DNA of 64,000 nucleotides from Arcicella aurantiaca (GCF_003148625.1 NZ_QGGO01000007.1:62001-126000); one strand, 5' to 3'; counted from the first letter of the stretch, positions 1-9,272 are shown. Notes: generated by a model not told the origin, from the letters alone. Numbers and translations: made by a program.

Positions 1-1958
1 CGAAGGAAACTTGTAAGGCAAATTCTGATACCATAGTGGTTACACAAAAGTCGGACACAAAATTGGATATTAAAATTGGCAGTTATACCAGTTCTCGCAA
101 TAATGAAGTACAGACTTACATTTATCCCTATTTAGAAAAATCAGGGTCTTCGTTTTCACTTTACAAATTGTATAAAGATAATCAACTGTATGCCGAAGGA
201 AGTGGAAGTGAGGTAGAGATTAAGGGAACAGGAAAATATTTCTTTAAAGTATCTAAAGGCAATTGTGAAGCACTATCTTCTGTTTTTGACTACAAAGGCG
301 TAAAAAATGATACGATTCTAAATGATAGATATTTATATTATGGTAATGGAAATTACGATTTTTCAAGCCGAAAAATACAAATATGTGATACCTCGATAGT
401 TAGATATTTTTATAGTTATCTACAGTCAGACTATAACACATCAATTGTGCGAAGAAAATTAACCGCTTATAAAGACGGAAAAGTGCTACCTGTTTATAAT
501 GGAAATGCTCCTGTTTATCCTTCTATACGCTATATACCAAATGAATCTCAGTTTAATCTGTATTTTAGAGGTCAAGGAAGTTATTATGTAGTGGAAGAAA
601 TAACTTTTGCAGATAGTTCCAAGTATAAATATACCTATGGAAAAATTGACGTGAGTGTGAGTAACATGATTAGCTTGGGTTCACAAAATAACATTTCAAC
701 CTGTGCCGATTCTACTTCTATTTATGGCTCTTATTATTCGCAAGGACAACGCCCAATTTTATTTACTTGGAAAAAAGATGGCGTCGTTTATAAAAAAACA
801 ACAGATTACAACAATATAAATTTAATCGTAAAACAGTCTGGTAATTATGCTTTAGAAACAACCTTCAAAGGTGGATGTATGGCTGTATCTTCCACTAATA
901 AAGTTGTACTAAATAAAATGTTGATAAGTGTTGATACCACTTCTCGTTTTTTATGTGACGGAACATCAATCTCTTTATTAAATTCATATCCGATTGGTTA
1001 TCTAAGTGATACCGCTAAAATTAGCTATCAATGGATGAAAGACGGAAAGGATATTGCTCTGGCAAATGGCAAAATCATACCTAATAACTATATCCCCGTT
1101 TTTTCTTTGAAAGAAGCAGGTGTTTATTCGGTAAAAACTCTGCAAGGTAAATGTGAAGGAGTATCATCAAATATTAATGTCAAGATAGAAACAGTTCCAA
1201 ATAACATTAATTACGTCGATTCAGTACGTTTCTGCCAAACTCAAACCATTGATTTGAAAACTACTGATAATGCAAGTTTGTCATATTTATGGGAGCGTGA
1301 TGGCGATTTCTTGAAAGATGCCAATAAAGCAACTCTAAATATCAATCAGGGAGGTGTTTATCGTGTGTTAAATAGAAAAGGAAGTTGTTGGAACTATACG
1401 CCTAAAGTTAGAGCGAAGGTCTTAGAAAATATTTTACCAACTGCAGTTATTTCTGGTAGTAAAGACCTGAATTATGCTGATACTGCTAAGGTGTCAATTG
1501 CCTTTACATCACACGCCCCGTGGACGTTCAAATTGTCGGATGGAAAAGAATACACCGCTACCAAGTCGCCGTTTGAAGTGTCATTAAGACCACAATTTTC
1601 AACAAATTATACGCTTTCTGAAGTTAAAAATGTTTGTGGTGTAGGTACTGTATCGGGCGAAGCCAATATTAAAATTTTAATACTTGCTTCAGAACCAGAG
1701 GAGGGTGTTAGCTTAAATGTATTTCCTGTGCCAACGCAAGAAGATGTGACGATTCAATTAATGACAGACAAGCCAGAAGTAATGGAATGGACGCTTTCAA
1801 ACTTATCAGGAGGTATCGTTCAGCGTGAAGTAAGTGTAAATAGAAGTTCAAAACATGAAGCCAATATTTCACTCAAAGAACTTCCAGAAGGCACCTATTT
1901 ATTACGAATTCAAGCAGGAGAAAAGAGTTTATATCGTAAAATCATGAAAACTCATTAA
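1..1958 (+). CDS. T9SS-secreted Ig-like repeat protein, 5' end outside window
   Basis: The reading frame is open from the first bases of the window, so the N-terminus lies upstream; a GTG at 36 is not the true start. What is visible is a chain of immunoglobulin-like modules marked by recurring W-K/R-x-D-G patterns (around bases 768, 1030 and 1290) and paired cysteines, ending in a type A T9SS C-terminal sorting domain from about base 1705 (starts NVFPVPT, ends LPEGTYLLRI..KSLYRKIMK). Such proteins are exported by the Sec system, moved across the outer membrane by T9SS and processed by PorU (present at 49.8 kb). The exact role (adhesin, matrix protein) cannot be told from the sequence. Confidence 0.85.
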   Translation, partial: KETCKANSDTIVVTQKSDTKLDIKIGSYTSSRNNEVQTYIYPYLEKSGSSFSLYKLYKDNQLYAEGSGSEVEIKGTGKYFFKVSKGNCEALSSVFDYKGVKNDTILNDRYLYYGNGNYDFSSRKIQICDTSIVRYFYSYLQSDYNTSIVRRKLTAYKDGKVLPVYNGNAPVYPSIRYIPNESQFNLYFRGQGSYYVVEEITFADSSKYKYTYGKIDVSVSNMISLGSQNNISTCADSTSIYGSYYSQGQRPILFTWKKDGVVYKKTTDYNNINLIVKQSGNYALETTFKGGCMAVSSTNKVVLNKMLISVDTTSRFLCDGTSISLLNSYPIGYLSDTAKISYQWMKDGKDIALANGKIIPNNYIPVFSLKEAGVYSVKTLQGKCEGVSSNINVKIETVPNNINYVDSVRFCQTQTIDLKTTDNASLSYLWERDGDFLKDANKATLNINQGGVYRVLNRKGSCWNYTPKVRAKVLENILPTAVISGSKDLNYADTAKVSIAFTSHAPWTFKLSDGKEYTATKSPFEVSLRPQFSTNYTLSEVKNVCGVGTVSGEANIKILILASEPEEGVSLNVFPVPTQEDVTIQLMTDKPEVMEWTLSNLSGGIVQREVSVNRSSKHEANISLKELPEGTYLLRIQAGEKSLYRKIMKTH

Positions 1959-1965
1959 AATGAAT

Positions 1966-2005
1966 TTAGGCGTTATTAACGGTAGGTTCTGTTAATAACG
2001 CCTAA
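1966..2005. terminator. 15-bp perfect inverted repeat after secreted-protein gene
   Basis: Arms TTAGGCGTTATTAAC (1966-1980) and its exact reverse complement (1991-2005) enclose a 10-nt loop, 8 bases after the stop codon. There is no long T-run, so it may be a stabiliser or terminator hairpin rather than a classic intrinsic terminator. Confidence 0.55.
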
Positions 2006-2088
2006 TAACTATTTATCAAAAAGAAATTATTAAACGATTTCCAACGTTTTGAGAATAGCAGGTGTCTTTAAAGAAAATATTTACAATT

Positions 2089-2523
2089 ATGAAAGCAATC
2101 GCAATTTTCTTCTCAATCCTTTTGGTAGCGTGTACTTCAAAAGAAGACTCTCTTTTATTGTCAGAAAGTAGTCTTAATGTATCTATTGTTGGTAAATGGG
2201 CTCCAACTTATTTTACCCAAACAAAAAACGCAGATGGTACTTTTGGCGAATGGCATCGTATCAATACTTTCGTGGCTTTGCCTGTATATGAATTTACAAG
2301 TGACGGACAATTTTTAACTGATGGAAAGCCTGCGGCAAACTGTTGTTTTGCAGGAAATAAGTATAGCGTTGCAGTGAATAAAATTTCTTTTACAGAAACA
2401 AAAAATTGCCCAGAAGCTCTTTGTATGGCTTGTCCTTCCAGTTGGACTATCAGCGAAATCAAGGGTGATACCTTAATTTTAGAAGAATGTATGGCAAGAA
2501 ATAAATTTGTAAAAACAAAATAA
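2089..2523 (+). CDS. lipocalin-like lipoprotein
   Basis: 144 residues. The ATG at 2089 is preferred over an in-frame GTG at 2062 because it gives a compact signal peptide (MKAIAIFFSILLVAC) with a lipobox LVAC, so Cys15 should be lipidated. The mature part begins with a VGKWAPTYF segment typical of small lipocalin-like stress or surface proteins of Bacteroidetes and has seven further cysteines, including a CC pair and a CMAC motif, which is unusual for a periplasmic lipoprotein of this size and suggests disulphides or metal binding. No pathway can be named. Confidence 0.75.
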   Translation: MKAIAIFFSILLVACTSKEDSLLLSESSLNVSIVGKWAPTYFTQTKNADGTFGEWHRINTFVALPVYEFTSDGQFLTDGKPAANCCFAGNKYSVAVNKISFTETKNCPEALCMACPSSWTISEIKGDTLILEECMARNKFVKTK

Positions 2524-2625
2524 TTGCCAATTAATATGATTATTTAAAGTATAAATTGTAATAATAAAATTTATTAGTATTTGATTAGATTATTTTCAAT
2601 AATTTGCTATTGAAAACAATAATCT

Positions 2626-4203
2626 ATGAATCGTCAAGAACAACTCAAAAAGTTACAAACCACTACTGAATTTGATATTTGCATAATTGGAGGAGGAGCA
2701 ACAGGGGCAGGAATTGCCCTCGATGCCGTGATGAGAGGATTAAAAGTAATGCTTATTGATAAAAATGATTTTGCTGCTCAAACTTCTTCTAAATCAACGA
2801 AATTGATTCACGGAGGAGTTCGATACTTGGAGCAAGCGGTCAAAAAATTAGATTGGGAGCAGTATAAAATGGTACGAAAAGCCCTGCGTGAACGTGAAAT
2901 TTTACTCCAAAATGCCCCACATTTATCCCGTCCGTTGGCATTACTTACGCCATGTTTTAATTTCATAGAAGGAGTTTATTATACCATTGGCATGAAAATG
3001 TACGAGTGGATTGCGGGTTCGCAAAACATTGCTAAAAGCGAATGGCTTTCAAAGAAAACGGCTTTAAAATTGATTCCTGAATTGAAATCAAAAAAAATGA
3101 GTTCAGCAGTTTTGTATTATGATGGTCAGTTGGATGATGCTCGTTATTGTTTGGCACTCCTCCAAACTGCTGAAGACAAAGGGGCTACTATTTTGAATTA
3201 TACCCAAGCGATAAAATTTAATAAAAACGAAGATACTGGTCGTCTCAAATCATTAATTGTTAAAGATTTAATTAATCAAACTGATTTGACAATCAATGCA
3301 AAAGTATTCATTAATGCCACAGGGCCTTTTGCGGATAGCATCAGAACGATGGCGAGTTCAAAGCTAAAACCACGTATCAAAGTTAGTCGTGGGGCTCATA
3401 TTGTGTTGCCTCGTAGCGTAATGCAAGGAGATACCGCCATTCTTGTACCTAAAACTGACGACGGACGTGTAATTTTTATGATTCCTTGGCAAGACCAAGT
3501 GTTGGTAGGAACGACCGACGAAGCCGATGAACTTTCTGAAACGCCAAAATTAGAAGATTACGAAAAAACATATTTATTGGAATATGTCAATCGTTATCTT
3601 GATAAAAACGTTACGCCTGACCAAGTAAAAAGTGGTTTTGCGGGACTCAGACCGCTTTTACAGGCTCAGTTACAATCGGCTATGAATTCAGATACAAAAT
3701 CTTTAGTGCGTGACCATGAAGTAGAAATTGACCGTCGTTCTAAATTAGTAAGCATCATGGGCGGAAAATGGACAACTTACCGAATCATGGCAAAAGATAC
3801 TTTGGATGAAGTTTATAGAGAAGTCTTCAAAAAAGAAACGGTAAAATGTACAACGGAGCATCAAGTGCTTTTTGGCGGAGAAAATTATCGTTTTGAAGAC
3901 TGGCAAAATTTAGTAAATCAATATCAAATTTCAGAAATTGTTGCGAAGCATTTACTGAAAAAATATGGGGTGAATGCTAAAAAAGTGCTTGAATTGACAG
4001 TGAATCAACCTGTTTTAAAAGAATTGCTAAATCCTGAACACCCATTTATTAAGGCAGAAATTAAGTACGTTATTCAGTCGGAAATGGCTCAAACTATTGA
4101 TGATGTTTTAGAAAGAAGATTGGGTTTCCGTTTACGTGATGAATCAGCTTCAAAAGCCGTTGAACCGTATGTGAAGGAGATTTTAGGCGAGAATTTCAAT
4201 TAA
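2626..4203 (+). CDS. glpD: aerobic glycerol-3-phosphate dehydrogenase
   Basis: 525 residues, normal length for GlpD/GlpA. It oxidises sn-glycerol 3-phosphate to dihydroxyacetone phosphate at the membrane and passes electrons to quinone. The FAD dinucleotide-binding motif IIGGGATGAGIALDA is at residues 20-34, followed by the family hallmark TSSKSTKLIHGGVRYLE at about 52-68 and a C-terminal DAO_C domain (from about 400). No glycerol kinase or facilitator is adjacent, so the enzyme probably serves phospholipid-derived glycerol phosphate or a remote glp locus. Start ATG 2626 places the FAD motif at the expected distance from the N-terminus. Confidence 0.95.
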   Translation: MNRQEQLKKLQTTTEFDICIIGGGATGAGIALDAVMRGLKVMLIDKNDFAAQTSSKSTKLIHGGVRYLEQAVKKLDWEQYKMVRKALREREILLQNAPHLSRPLALLTPCFNFIEGVYYTIGMKMYEWIAGSQNIAKSEWLSKKTALKLIPELKSKKMSSAVLYYDGQLDDARYCLALLQTAEDKGATILNYTQAIKFNKNEDTGRLKSLIVKDLINQTDLTINAKVFINATGPFADSIRTMASSKLKPRIKVSRGAHIVLPRSVMQGDTAILVPKTDDGRVIFMIPWQDQVLVGTTDEADELSETPKLEDYEKTYLLEYVNRYLDKNVTPDQVKSGFAGLRPLLQAQLQSAMNSDTKSLVRDHEVEIDRRSKLVSIMGGKWTTYRIMAKDTLDEVYREVFKKETVKCTTEHQVLFGGENYRFEDWQNLVNQYQISEIVAKHLLKKYGVNAKKVLELTVNQPVLKELLNPEHPFIKAEIKYVIQSEMAQTIDDVLERRLGFRLRDESASKAVEPYVKEILGENFN

Positions 4204-4233
4204 CTCTTAGTACACTGTTTTATAAGTTATTTC

Positions 4234-4267
4234 AACTTCCCGAAAGTTTTAGAACTTTCGGGAAGTT
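4234..4267. repeat. dispersed palindrome, copy 1 (15-bp arms)
   Basis: AACTTCCCGAAAGTT (4234-4248) and its exact reverse complement (4253-4267) flank a 4-nt loop, 30 bases after glpD. A nearly identical palindrome recurs at 21573-21603, also just after a gene end, so this is a dispersed element and not merely a local terminator. Confidence 0.8.
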
Positions 4268-4311
4268 CCCCAATCAAAGGTTTTGGGATAAAAATTATTC
4301 GAACCAATGAT

Positions 4312-4449
4312 TTACTTCTCATTTCTACATCTGTCCGAGCAGTATTTTACTTCTTCCCAAACCTTTTCCCATTTTTTTCGCCACGTAAATGGTCGCCCGC
4401 AAGTGATGCAGACTTTATTGGGCAAATCAGACTTTTTACGCATTTTCAT
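4312..4449 (-). CDS. DUF2256 small zinc-ribbon-like protein
   Basis: A 45-residue protein, [13 protein letters not shown] at its start, with [14 protein letters not shown] in the middle and a YCSDRCR motif near the end. This is the full DUF2256 pattern: two Cys-x2-Cys type pairs (CxxC...CxxxC) around the conserved [11 protein letters not shown] core, a predicted small zinc-binding protein of unknown role. It is encoded opposite to its neighbours in the 400-base gap between glpD and the thioesterase gene. The family is often seen near cryptochrome/photolyase or stress genes, but none is nearby here. Confidence 0.9.
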   Translation of the reverse strand: MKMRKKSDLPNKVCITCGRPFTWRKKWEKVWEEVKYCSDRCRNEK

Positions 4450-4600
4450 GATATAAAATAATTTTCATAATGTTGATTTTAGATTTGTTAATTCTTCAAG
4501 ATTTGACAAATCTTCATTTGGTTCTAAATAAATAAAGGAATCAACTTATCTTCGGTAAAATAATCAACCATTAAATCGAAAGATTGTTTACTAAAATCAA

Positions 4601-5023
4601 ATGTCAGATTTACTAAAAGATTACCCTTGTATTATTTCTCAGCAAGTTCAATGGGGCGATATGGACGCCGCCAATCACGTCAATAACACCGTTTATTTAC
4701 GTTATTTTGAATCGGCTCGTGTTGACTTTTTCAATAGCATTGACTTTATGGATTTTACAGGAGAAGAAAGCGTTGGTCCAATTTTAGCAGAGACAAATTG
4801 CAAATACAAAGCTCCTTTAACCTTTCCAGATAATATCAAAATCACGGCACGAATATTGCCCGATTCTATCACGGAATACGGCTTTACTATGCAACACGTT
4901 GTTTACAGTGAAAAACTCCAAAGAATTGCCGCCGAAGGTACTTCTCGGATTGTTTGTTATGATTATAAAAATAAACGCAAAGCCTTGATTCCGAGTAATT
5001 TGTTAGATAAACTGAGGGTTTAG
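4601..5023 (+). CDS. acyl-CoA thioesterase, 4HBT hotdog family
   Basis: 140 residues, single hotdog domain. Residues 16-40 (VQWGDMDAANHVNNTVYLRY) match the 4-hydroxybenzoyl-CoA thioesterase/FadM-type signature with the catalytic aspartate in the D-x-x-x-H-V-N-N context. The enzyme would hydrolyse an acyl-CoA in the cytosol; the precise chain length or substrate cannot be deduced. No acyl-CoA pathway genes are adjacent. Confidence 0.9.
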   Translation: MSDLLKDYPCIISQQVQWGDMDAANHVNNTVYLRYFESARVDFFNSIDFMDFTGEESVGPILAETNCKYKAPLTFPDNIKITARILPDSITEYGFTMQHVVYSEKLQRIAAEGTSRIVCYDYKNKRKALIPSNLLDKLRV

Positions 5024-5066
5024 TTTTTGTAAAACCAATATCCTAAATTCTCACAAAATATAGACA

Positions 5067-7385
5067 ATGAACCGCCATTCATTCGTAAAATTATTTTGTA
5101 GGAAGTCATTTCTACTGCTTTTCCTGTATGCACTCTTGCACGTGTGTATATCTACCCATGCTCAAACGACTCCACCTTCCATTCTTTGGAAAAAAACATT
5201 AGGTGGAACGCTCAACGAAACACTCAATTCAACTTACGAAACAACCGATGGAGGTTACATTTTGGGAGGACAAACGTCTTCTTCTGATGGAGACGTTCAG
5301 GGAAGCCGAAAAGGTCTTTTAGATGCTTGGGTCGTGAAAATTAATGCCACAGGAACAATTGAATGGCAAAAGGATTTTGGAGGCTCACGAGATGACGTTG
5401 TTACGTCGGTCAAAGAAACTTCTGACCAAGGATTTATCGTGGAGGGCTATACGGCATCAACTGATGGAGATTTTTCTACCAATCATGGAGGAACGGATAT
5501 TTTCGTAATAAAACTTTCAAAAACGGGTTTTGTTGAATGGACAAAGTGTTTTGGGGGTACATTAGACGAAAAAAGTGGAGAAATTGTCGTGAGTTCAGAA
5601 GGTGGATATTTGTTTACAGGAAGTGCAAAATCTTTCAATGGAGACCTCACAGGGCAGTCGCCATCTGATGCAGACGCATGGGTCATGAAAATTAGTAGTA
5701 CAGGCACAATTCAATGGCAAAGATTATTCAATGGCCCATATACAGACATTTGCAAAGCTGCCAAACAATTACCAGATAAAAATTATGTTTTGGTGAATAA
5801 CACAGGGACGGTAGCAGGAACGAATCAACGAGAAGATATTTTTGTGTCGATTGTTAAACCTAACGGAAATGTGTCATCACAAGCAAGTTATGGTGGTAGT
5901 CGGCAAGAATTTGCTTCATGCTTGGAACTTACGCCCGATGGCGGTTTTGTAATTTTGGGTAAAACAAATTCAAATAATGGCTCAGTGACCCAAAATCAAG
6001 GAGATTTTGATGTTTGGATTTTGAAAATGAATGCTTCAGCAAGTTTACAATGGAAAAAAACTTTTGGTGGGAGTAGAGTTGACGGCGGTGTTTCAACGGA
6101 AGCTTGGGGCAGTATTCATGCAACTGATGATGATGGGTATATTTTTACGAGTAGTACCAATTCAACCGATGGTGATGTTGCTATACCAACAACTGCTTGG
6201 AGTGGCTCACAAGCACGTGTCTGGGTCGTGAAATTGAATTGTAAGCAAAATATTCAATGGCAACAAGTTTTAGGAGGAAATGCAGGAGATTATGGCATAT
6301 TTGCCAAACAAAATTCTGACCGTAGTTATTTTATCACTGCCAATGCAACCTCTAACGATGGTGATGTTACAGGTAATAAAGGAAGTCGAGATTTTTGGCT
6401 AATTAAAACCAATCCCGAACCTAAATTAAAACCCAATTTGGCAGTTTCAGGTTCTATTCCATTTTGCGAAGGCAATTCTATTAAGCTAAATGGAGATTTA
6501 GGTCCTCTGTACAATTACCAATGGCAAAAAGATGATGTTGACATTCTTGGAGAAACATCAACAAGGTTAACCGTTAGTCAATCAGGGACTTATAAAATAG
6601 TTGCGAAGTCAAAAGATTGTCCAAAACCACAAGCTGATACATCTATAATTGTAGTTGTTACCCCAAAACCAGTCCTTGTTTTACCAAAAGATACTACTTT
6701 TTGTACTACGCCCATGAAATTGATTGTAGGCACAACCACTCCTGTAAGTGGAGCCACCTATGCTTGGTCTTCGGGTGAAACTACCTCTGCAATTACACCA
6801 ACAGCAAACGGAAAATATGAAGTAACGGTATCTGCTGGTGGTTGTGTGGTAAAGACAGCATCAAACGTGAAAAAAGGCACATTACCCCTTGTCAATTTAC
6901 CAACTCAAATTGAAGATTGTTTTGATGTAAGCACCCCTTATATTTTGAGTGCAGGAACTGATGCCACTTGGAAATATCGATGGTTGCCCAATAATGAAAC
7001 TTCCAATAACATAAATATCTCTCAAGCAGGCACTTATAAAGTAAAAGTTACCAATGCGGATAATTGTTCGGTGGAAAAGACCGTGCAAATGATTTTGAAA
7101 TGTGTTTCCAAAATTTATGCTCCTAATATTTTTACCCCCAATGCCGATGGTAACAATGATGCTTTCTTGATTGTAGCACAAGATGTAACTGATTTTGAAC
7201 TAAAAATTTACGACCGTTGGGGTGAATTAGTTTTTATGACTATCTCTCAAACAGATGGTTGGGATGGTGTTTATCGTGGTCAAAATGCACCAGAAGGCAC
7301 TTACACTTGGCAAATGAAATATAAAAATAGTAATCAGCCATTTGAGATACTCACAAAATCAGGAACTGTGATGTTAACAAGATAA
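5067..7385 (+). CDS. T9SS type B-sorted secreted protein with propeller-like repeats
   Basis: 772 residues. Signal peptide 1-33 ends ISTHAQ. Residues about 40-440 contain seven or so degenerate repeats of the form W-x-K-x-x-G-G-x-x-x-D with GGYILGG/GGFVILG and S-x-DGDV loops, the pattern of delta-60 or propeller-like surface repeats. Two Ig-like segments (455-600) follow. The C-terminus (from about 685, APNIFTPNADGNNDAF ... YDRWGELVF ... APEGTYTWQM) is the gliding-motility-associated type B T9SS domain, which targets proteins to the surface through the PorU/PorV machinery or its variants. Function is unknown; probably an adhesin or cell-surface filament component. Confidence 0.9.
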   Translation: MNRHSFVKLFCRKSFLLLFLYALLHVCISTHAQTTPPSILWKKTLGGTLNETLNSTYETTDGGYILGGQTSSSDGDVQGSRKGLLDAWVVKINATGTIEWQKDFGGSRDDVVTSVKETSDQGFIVEGYTASTDGDFSTNHGGTDIFVIKLSKTGFVEWTKCFGGTLDEKSGEIVVSSEGGYLFTGSAKSFNGDLTGQSPSDADAWVMKISSTGTIQWQRLFNGPYTDICKAAKQLPDKNYVLVNNTGTVAGTNQREDIFVSIVKPNGNVSSQASYGGSRQEFASCLELTPDGGFVILGKTNSNNGSVTQNQGDFDVWILKMNASASLQWKKTFGGSRVDGGVSTEAWGSIHATDDDGYIFTSSTNSTDGDVAIPTTAWSGSQARVWVVKLNCKQNIQWQQVLGGNAGDYGIFAKQNSDRSYFITANATSNDGDVTGNKGSRDFWLIKTNPEPKLKPNLAVSGSIPFCEGNSIKLNGDLGPLYNYQWQKDDVDILGETSTRLTVSQSGTYKIVAKSKDCPKPQADTSIIVVVTPKPVLVLPKDTTFCTTPMKLIVGTTTPVSGATYAWSSGETTSAITPTANGKYEVTVSAGGCVVKTASNVKKGTLPLVNLPTQIEDCFDVSTPYILSAGTDATWKYRWLPNNETSNNINISQAGTYKVKVTNADNCSVEKTVQMILKCVSKIYAPNIFTPNADGNNDAFLIVAQDVTDFELKIYDRWGELVFMTISQTDGWDGVYRGQNAPEGTYTWQMKYKNSNQPFEILTKSGTVMLTR

Positions 7386-7437
7386 ATAAGAAGTTAAAAC
7401 TTAACACTTTCTTAAAAGGAATAAAATTTGCATTCAA

Positions 7438-7445
7438 TAGTTTTG
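7438..7445 (+). promoter_or_regulatory. candidate Bacteroidetes -7 box for LytTR gene
   Basis: TAGTTTTG fits TAnnTTTG. A well-spaced upstream TTTG is missing, so support is partial. The ATG of the LytTR gene follows 50 bases later. Confidence 0.35.
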
Positions 7446-7495
7446 CTTGAAATTTGTATCATCAAATCAGCACAACTAACTCATCAACGAAAAAT

Positions 7496-7843
7496 ATGCA
7501 AGTTTTTAAAAATAAGAGAGATAACCTCTTAATTATTGACCAAAAGAAGAAAAAAACGCTTGACATTAGCCAGATTATTATGCTCAGAGGCTTTGTTAAC
7601 TATACCTGTTTTTATCTCCAAAATGGAAAACAAAGCGTTTCTGCCCGTACCCTAAAACATTATGAAGGATTGTTGAATGATAAGGGCTTTATCCGAATTC
7701 ATCGTGGCTTTTTAGTCAATCAAAAGTGTATTCTAAAACATAATGTAGCAACTTCTCAATTAATTTTAGTGGAAGGTCATGAAGCTGAAATTTCCCGCCG
7801 ACGAAAAAATGAGTATTTGAAAGGTCTTGAAAATCTGAGTTAA
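7496..7843 (+). CDS. stand-alone LytTR DNA-binding protein
   Basis: 115 residues from ATG 7496; an upstream TTG (7454) sits only 9 bases after the putative -7 box and is unlikely to be used. Almost the whole protein is a LytTR domain: IIMLRGFVNYTCFYLQNGK near residue 28, then ARTLKHYEGLL and the diagnostic FIRIHRGFLVNQKCI. There is no receiver domain, so activity must be controlled by abundance, a partner, or by a small ligand. A second protein of the same design lies at 38412-38789. Targets are unknown. Confidence 0.88.
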   Translation: MQVFKNKRDNLLIIDQKKKKTLDISQIIMLRGFVNYTCFYLQNGKQSVSARTLKHYEGLLNDKGFIRIHRGFLVNQKCILKHNVATSQLILVEGHEAEISRRRKNEYLKGLENLS

Positions 7844-7990
7844 AGGTTTCTACATTCTTCTTCTTTCAATAAATGGAGGTTGTTCTTCCCGTTTTTTTTG
7901 CGTAAAATTGTTATCTTAAATAGGGATAAATCAGAAGGAGAAAGCCTTTAATGAAACTCTTTCTGAAAATAACAATCCGAAATTCAAAAG

Positions 7991-8950
7991 ATGACTTCAC
8001 GAGAAAAAATAAAATTAGTTTTTGATGAAATGGGGAAGGTCGTTGTTGGTCATGAAAAACTGACTAATCGACTTTTAATTGGACTTTTTACGGGTGGTCA
8101 CGTGCTTTTGGAAGGAGTTCCGGGATTGGCTAAGACATTGGCAGTCAATACTTTGTCTAAAATTCTCGCCTTGCATTTTCACCGTATTCAATTTACGCCT
8201 GATTTACTTCCTGCCGACCTTATCGGGACAATGATTTATAGCCGTAAATCAGATGATTTTGAGGTAAAAAAAGGACCAATTTTTGCCAATATCATCCTTG
8301 CCGATGAAATAAATAGAGCTCCAGCTAAAGTACAATCTGCATTGTTGGAAGCCATGCAAGAAAAACAAGTTACCATCGGTGACGAAACTTATCCTCTTGA
8401 TAAACCATTTTTGGTATTAGCGACTCAAAATCCCGTTGAACAGGAGGGAACATTCCCATTGCCCGAAGCACAAGTGGATAGATTTATGCTCAAGGTTTTT
8501 GTGGATTATCTGAATAAAGAGCAAGAATTGGAAGTGATGCGAAAAATGTCAAATATGGAGTTTAGCTATCAGCCAAAAGCCATTTTGAGTAAAGAAGATA
8601 TTTTTGAAATTCGTAAAGAAATTAATAATATCACCATTTCTGAAACCTTAGAAAAATATATTATTGAGTTGATTTTTGCCACTCGTAAACCTGCCGACTA
8701 TGGAATGCGAGAAGAAGGTCGTTATGTTCAGTTTGGGGCATCGCCACGGGCGAGTATCAACATGAATTTGGCTTCTAAAGTATTGGCGTATTTAGATGGT
8801 AGAGATTACGTTTTGCCAGAAGATATTAAAGAAATTGCTCCAGATGTTCTAAATCATAGAATTATGCTCAATTACGAAGCCGAAGCCGATGGAATTACCA
8901 CCATGCAAGTAATTGACACTATTTTGAGACGTGTCGCTATTGGAAGGTAG
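7991..8950 (+). CDS. MoxR-family AAA+ ATPase
   Basis: 319 residues. Walker A is EGVPGLAKT (about 37-45), Walker B IILADEINRAP (about 100-110), sensor 1 ATQNPVEQEGTFPLPEAQ (about 137), and the C-terminal lid contains the GASPRA motif (about 254) seen in MoxR/RavA proteins. These ATPases act as chaperones maturing metal- or von-Willebrand-domain proteins and usually stand first in a moxR-DUF58-BatA-type operon. Here the next 320 bases are repeats and the following gene is convergent, so the partner genes are missing from the locus. Confidence 0.92.
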   Translation: MTSREKIKLVFDEMGKVVVGHEKLTNRLLIGLFTGGHVLLEGVPGLAKTLAVNTLSKILALHFHRIQFTPDLLPADLIGTMIYSRKSDDFEVKKGPIFANIILADEINRAPAKVQSALLEAMQEKQVTIGDETYPLDKPFLVLATQNPVEQEGTFPLPEAQVDRFMLKVFVDYLNKEQELEVMRKMSNMEFSYQPKAILSKEDIFEIRKEINNITISETLEKYIIELIFATRKPADYGMREEGRYVQFGASPRASINMNLASKVLAYLDGRDYVLPEDIKEIAPDVLNHRIMLNYEAEADGITTMQVIDTILRRVAIGR

Positions 8951-9272
8951 ATTGGTTACTGGTTATTAGTAGATTGGTTACTGGTTACTGGTTATTAGTA
9001 GATTGGTTACTGGATATTGGTAGATTGGTTACTGGATATTGGTAGATTGGTTATTGGTTACTGGATATTGGTAGATTGGTTATTGGATATTGGTAGATTG
9101 GTTACTGGATATTGGTAGATTGGTTACTGGATATTGGTTACTGGATATTGGTTACTGGTAGATTGGTTATTGGTAGATTGGTTATTGGGGAGTTTTATAC
9201 AATACTTCACCAATTAACTAATTCTCCAATAACCAATAACCAATATCCAATAACCAATAACTAATAACTAAT
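8951..9272. repeat. repeat array of GATTGGTTA(C/T)TGG words folding back on itself
   Basis: From the moxR stop codon to about 9190 the sequence is made of variants of ATTGGTTACTGG, GATATTGGTTA and TTATTAGTAGATTGG. After a short unrelated spacer (about 9191-9214) the same words appear as reverse complement (9215-9270: CCAATAACCAATAACC, CCAATATCCAATAACC). The two halves can pair as a long imperfect stem with small bulges. It fills the entire space between two convergent genes and may work as a bidirectional terminator. It encodes nothing convincing in any frame. Confidence 0.9.

Noticed and set aside
36-1958. GTG 36 as a true start of the first gene
   Set aside because: The frame is open further upstream to the window edge (KETCKANSDTI), so the gene is truncated by the window rather than starting at 36.
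2208-2462. Minus-strand ORF opposite the lipocalin-like lipoprotein
   Set aside because: Antisense shadow without coding pattern; the plus-strand gene has a clear lipobox.
8951-9190. Possible CRISPR array
   Set aside because: The units vary in length and are directly contiguous without unique spacers, and the second part is inverted; CRISPR repeats are constant and separated by spacers.
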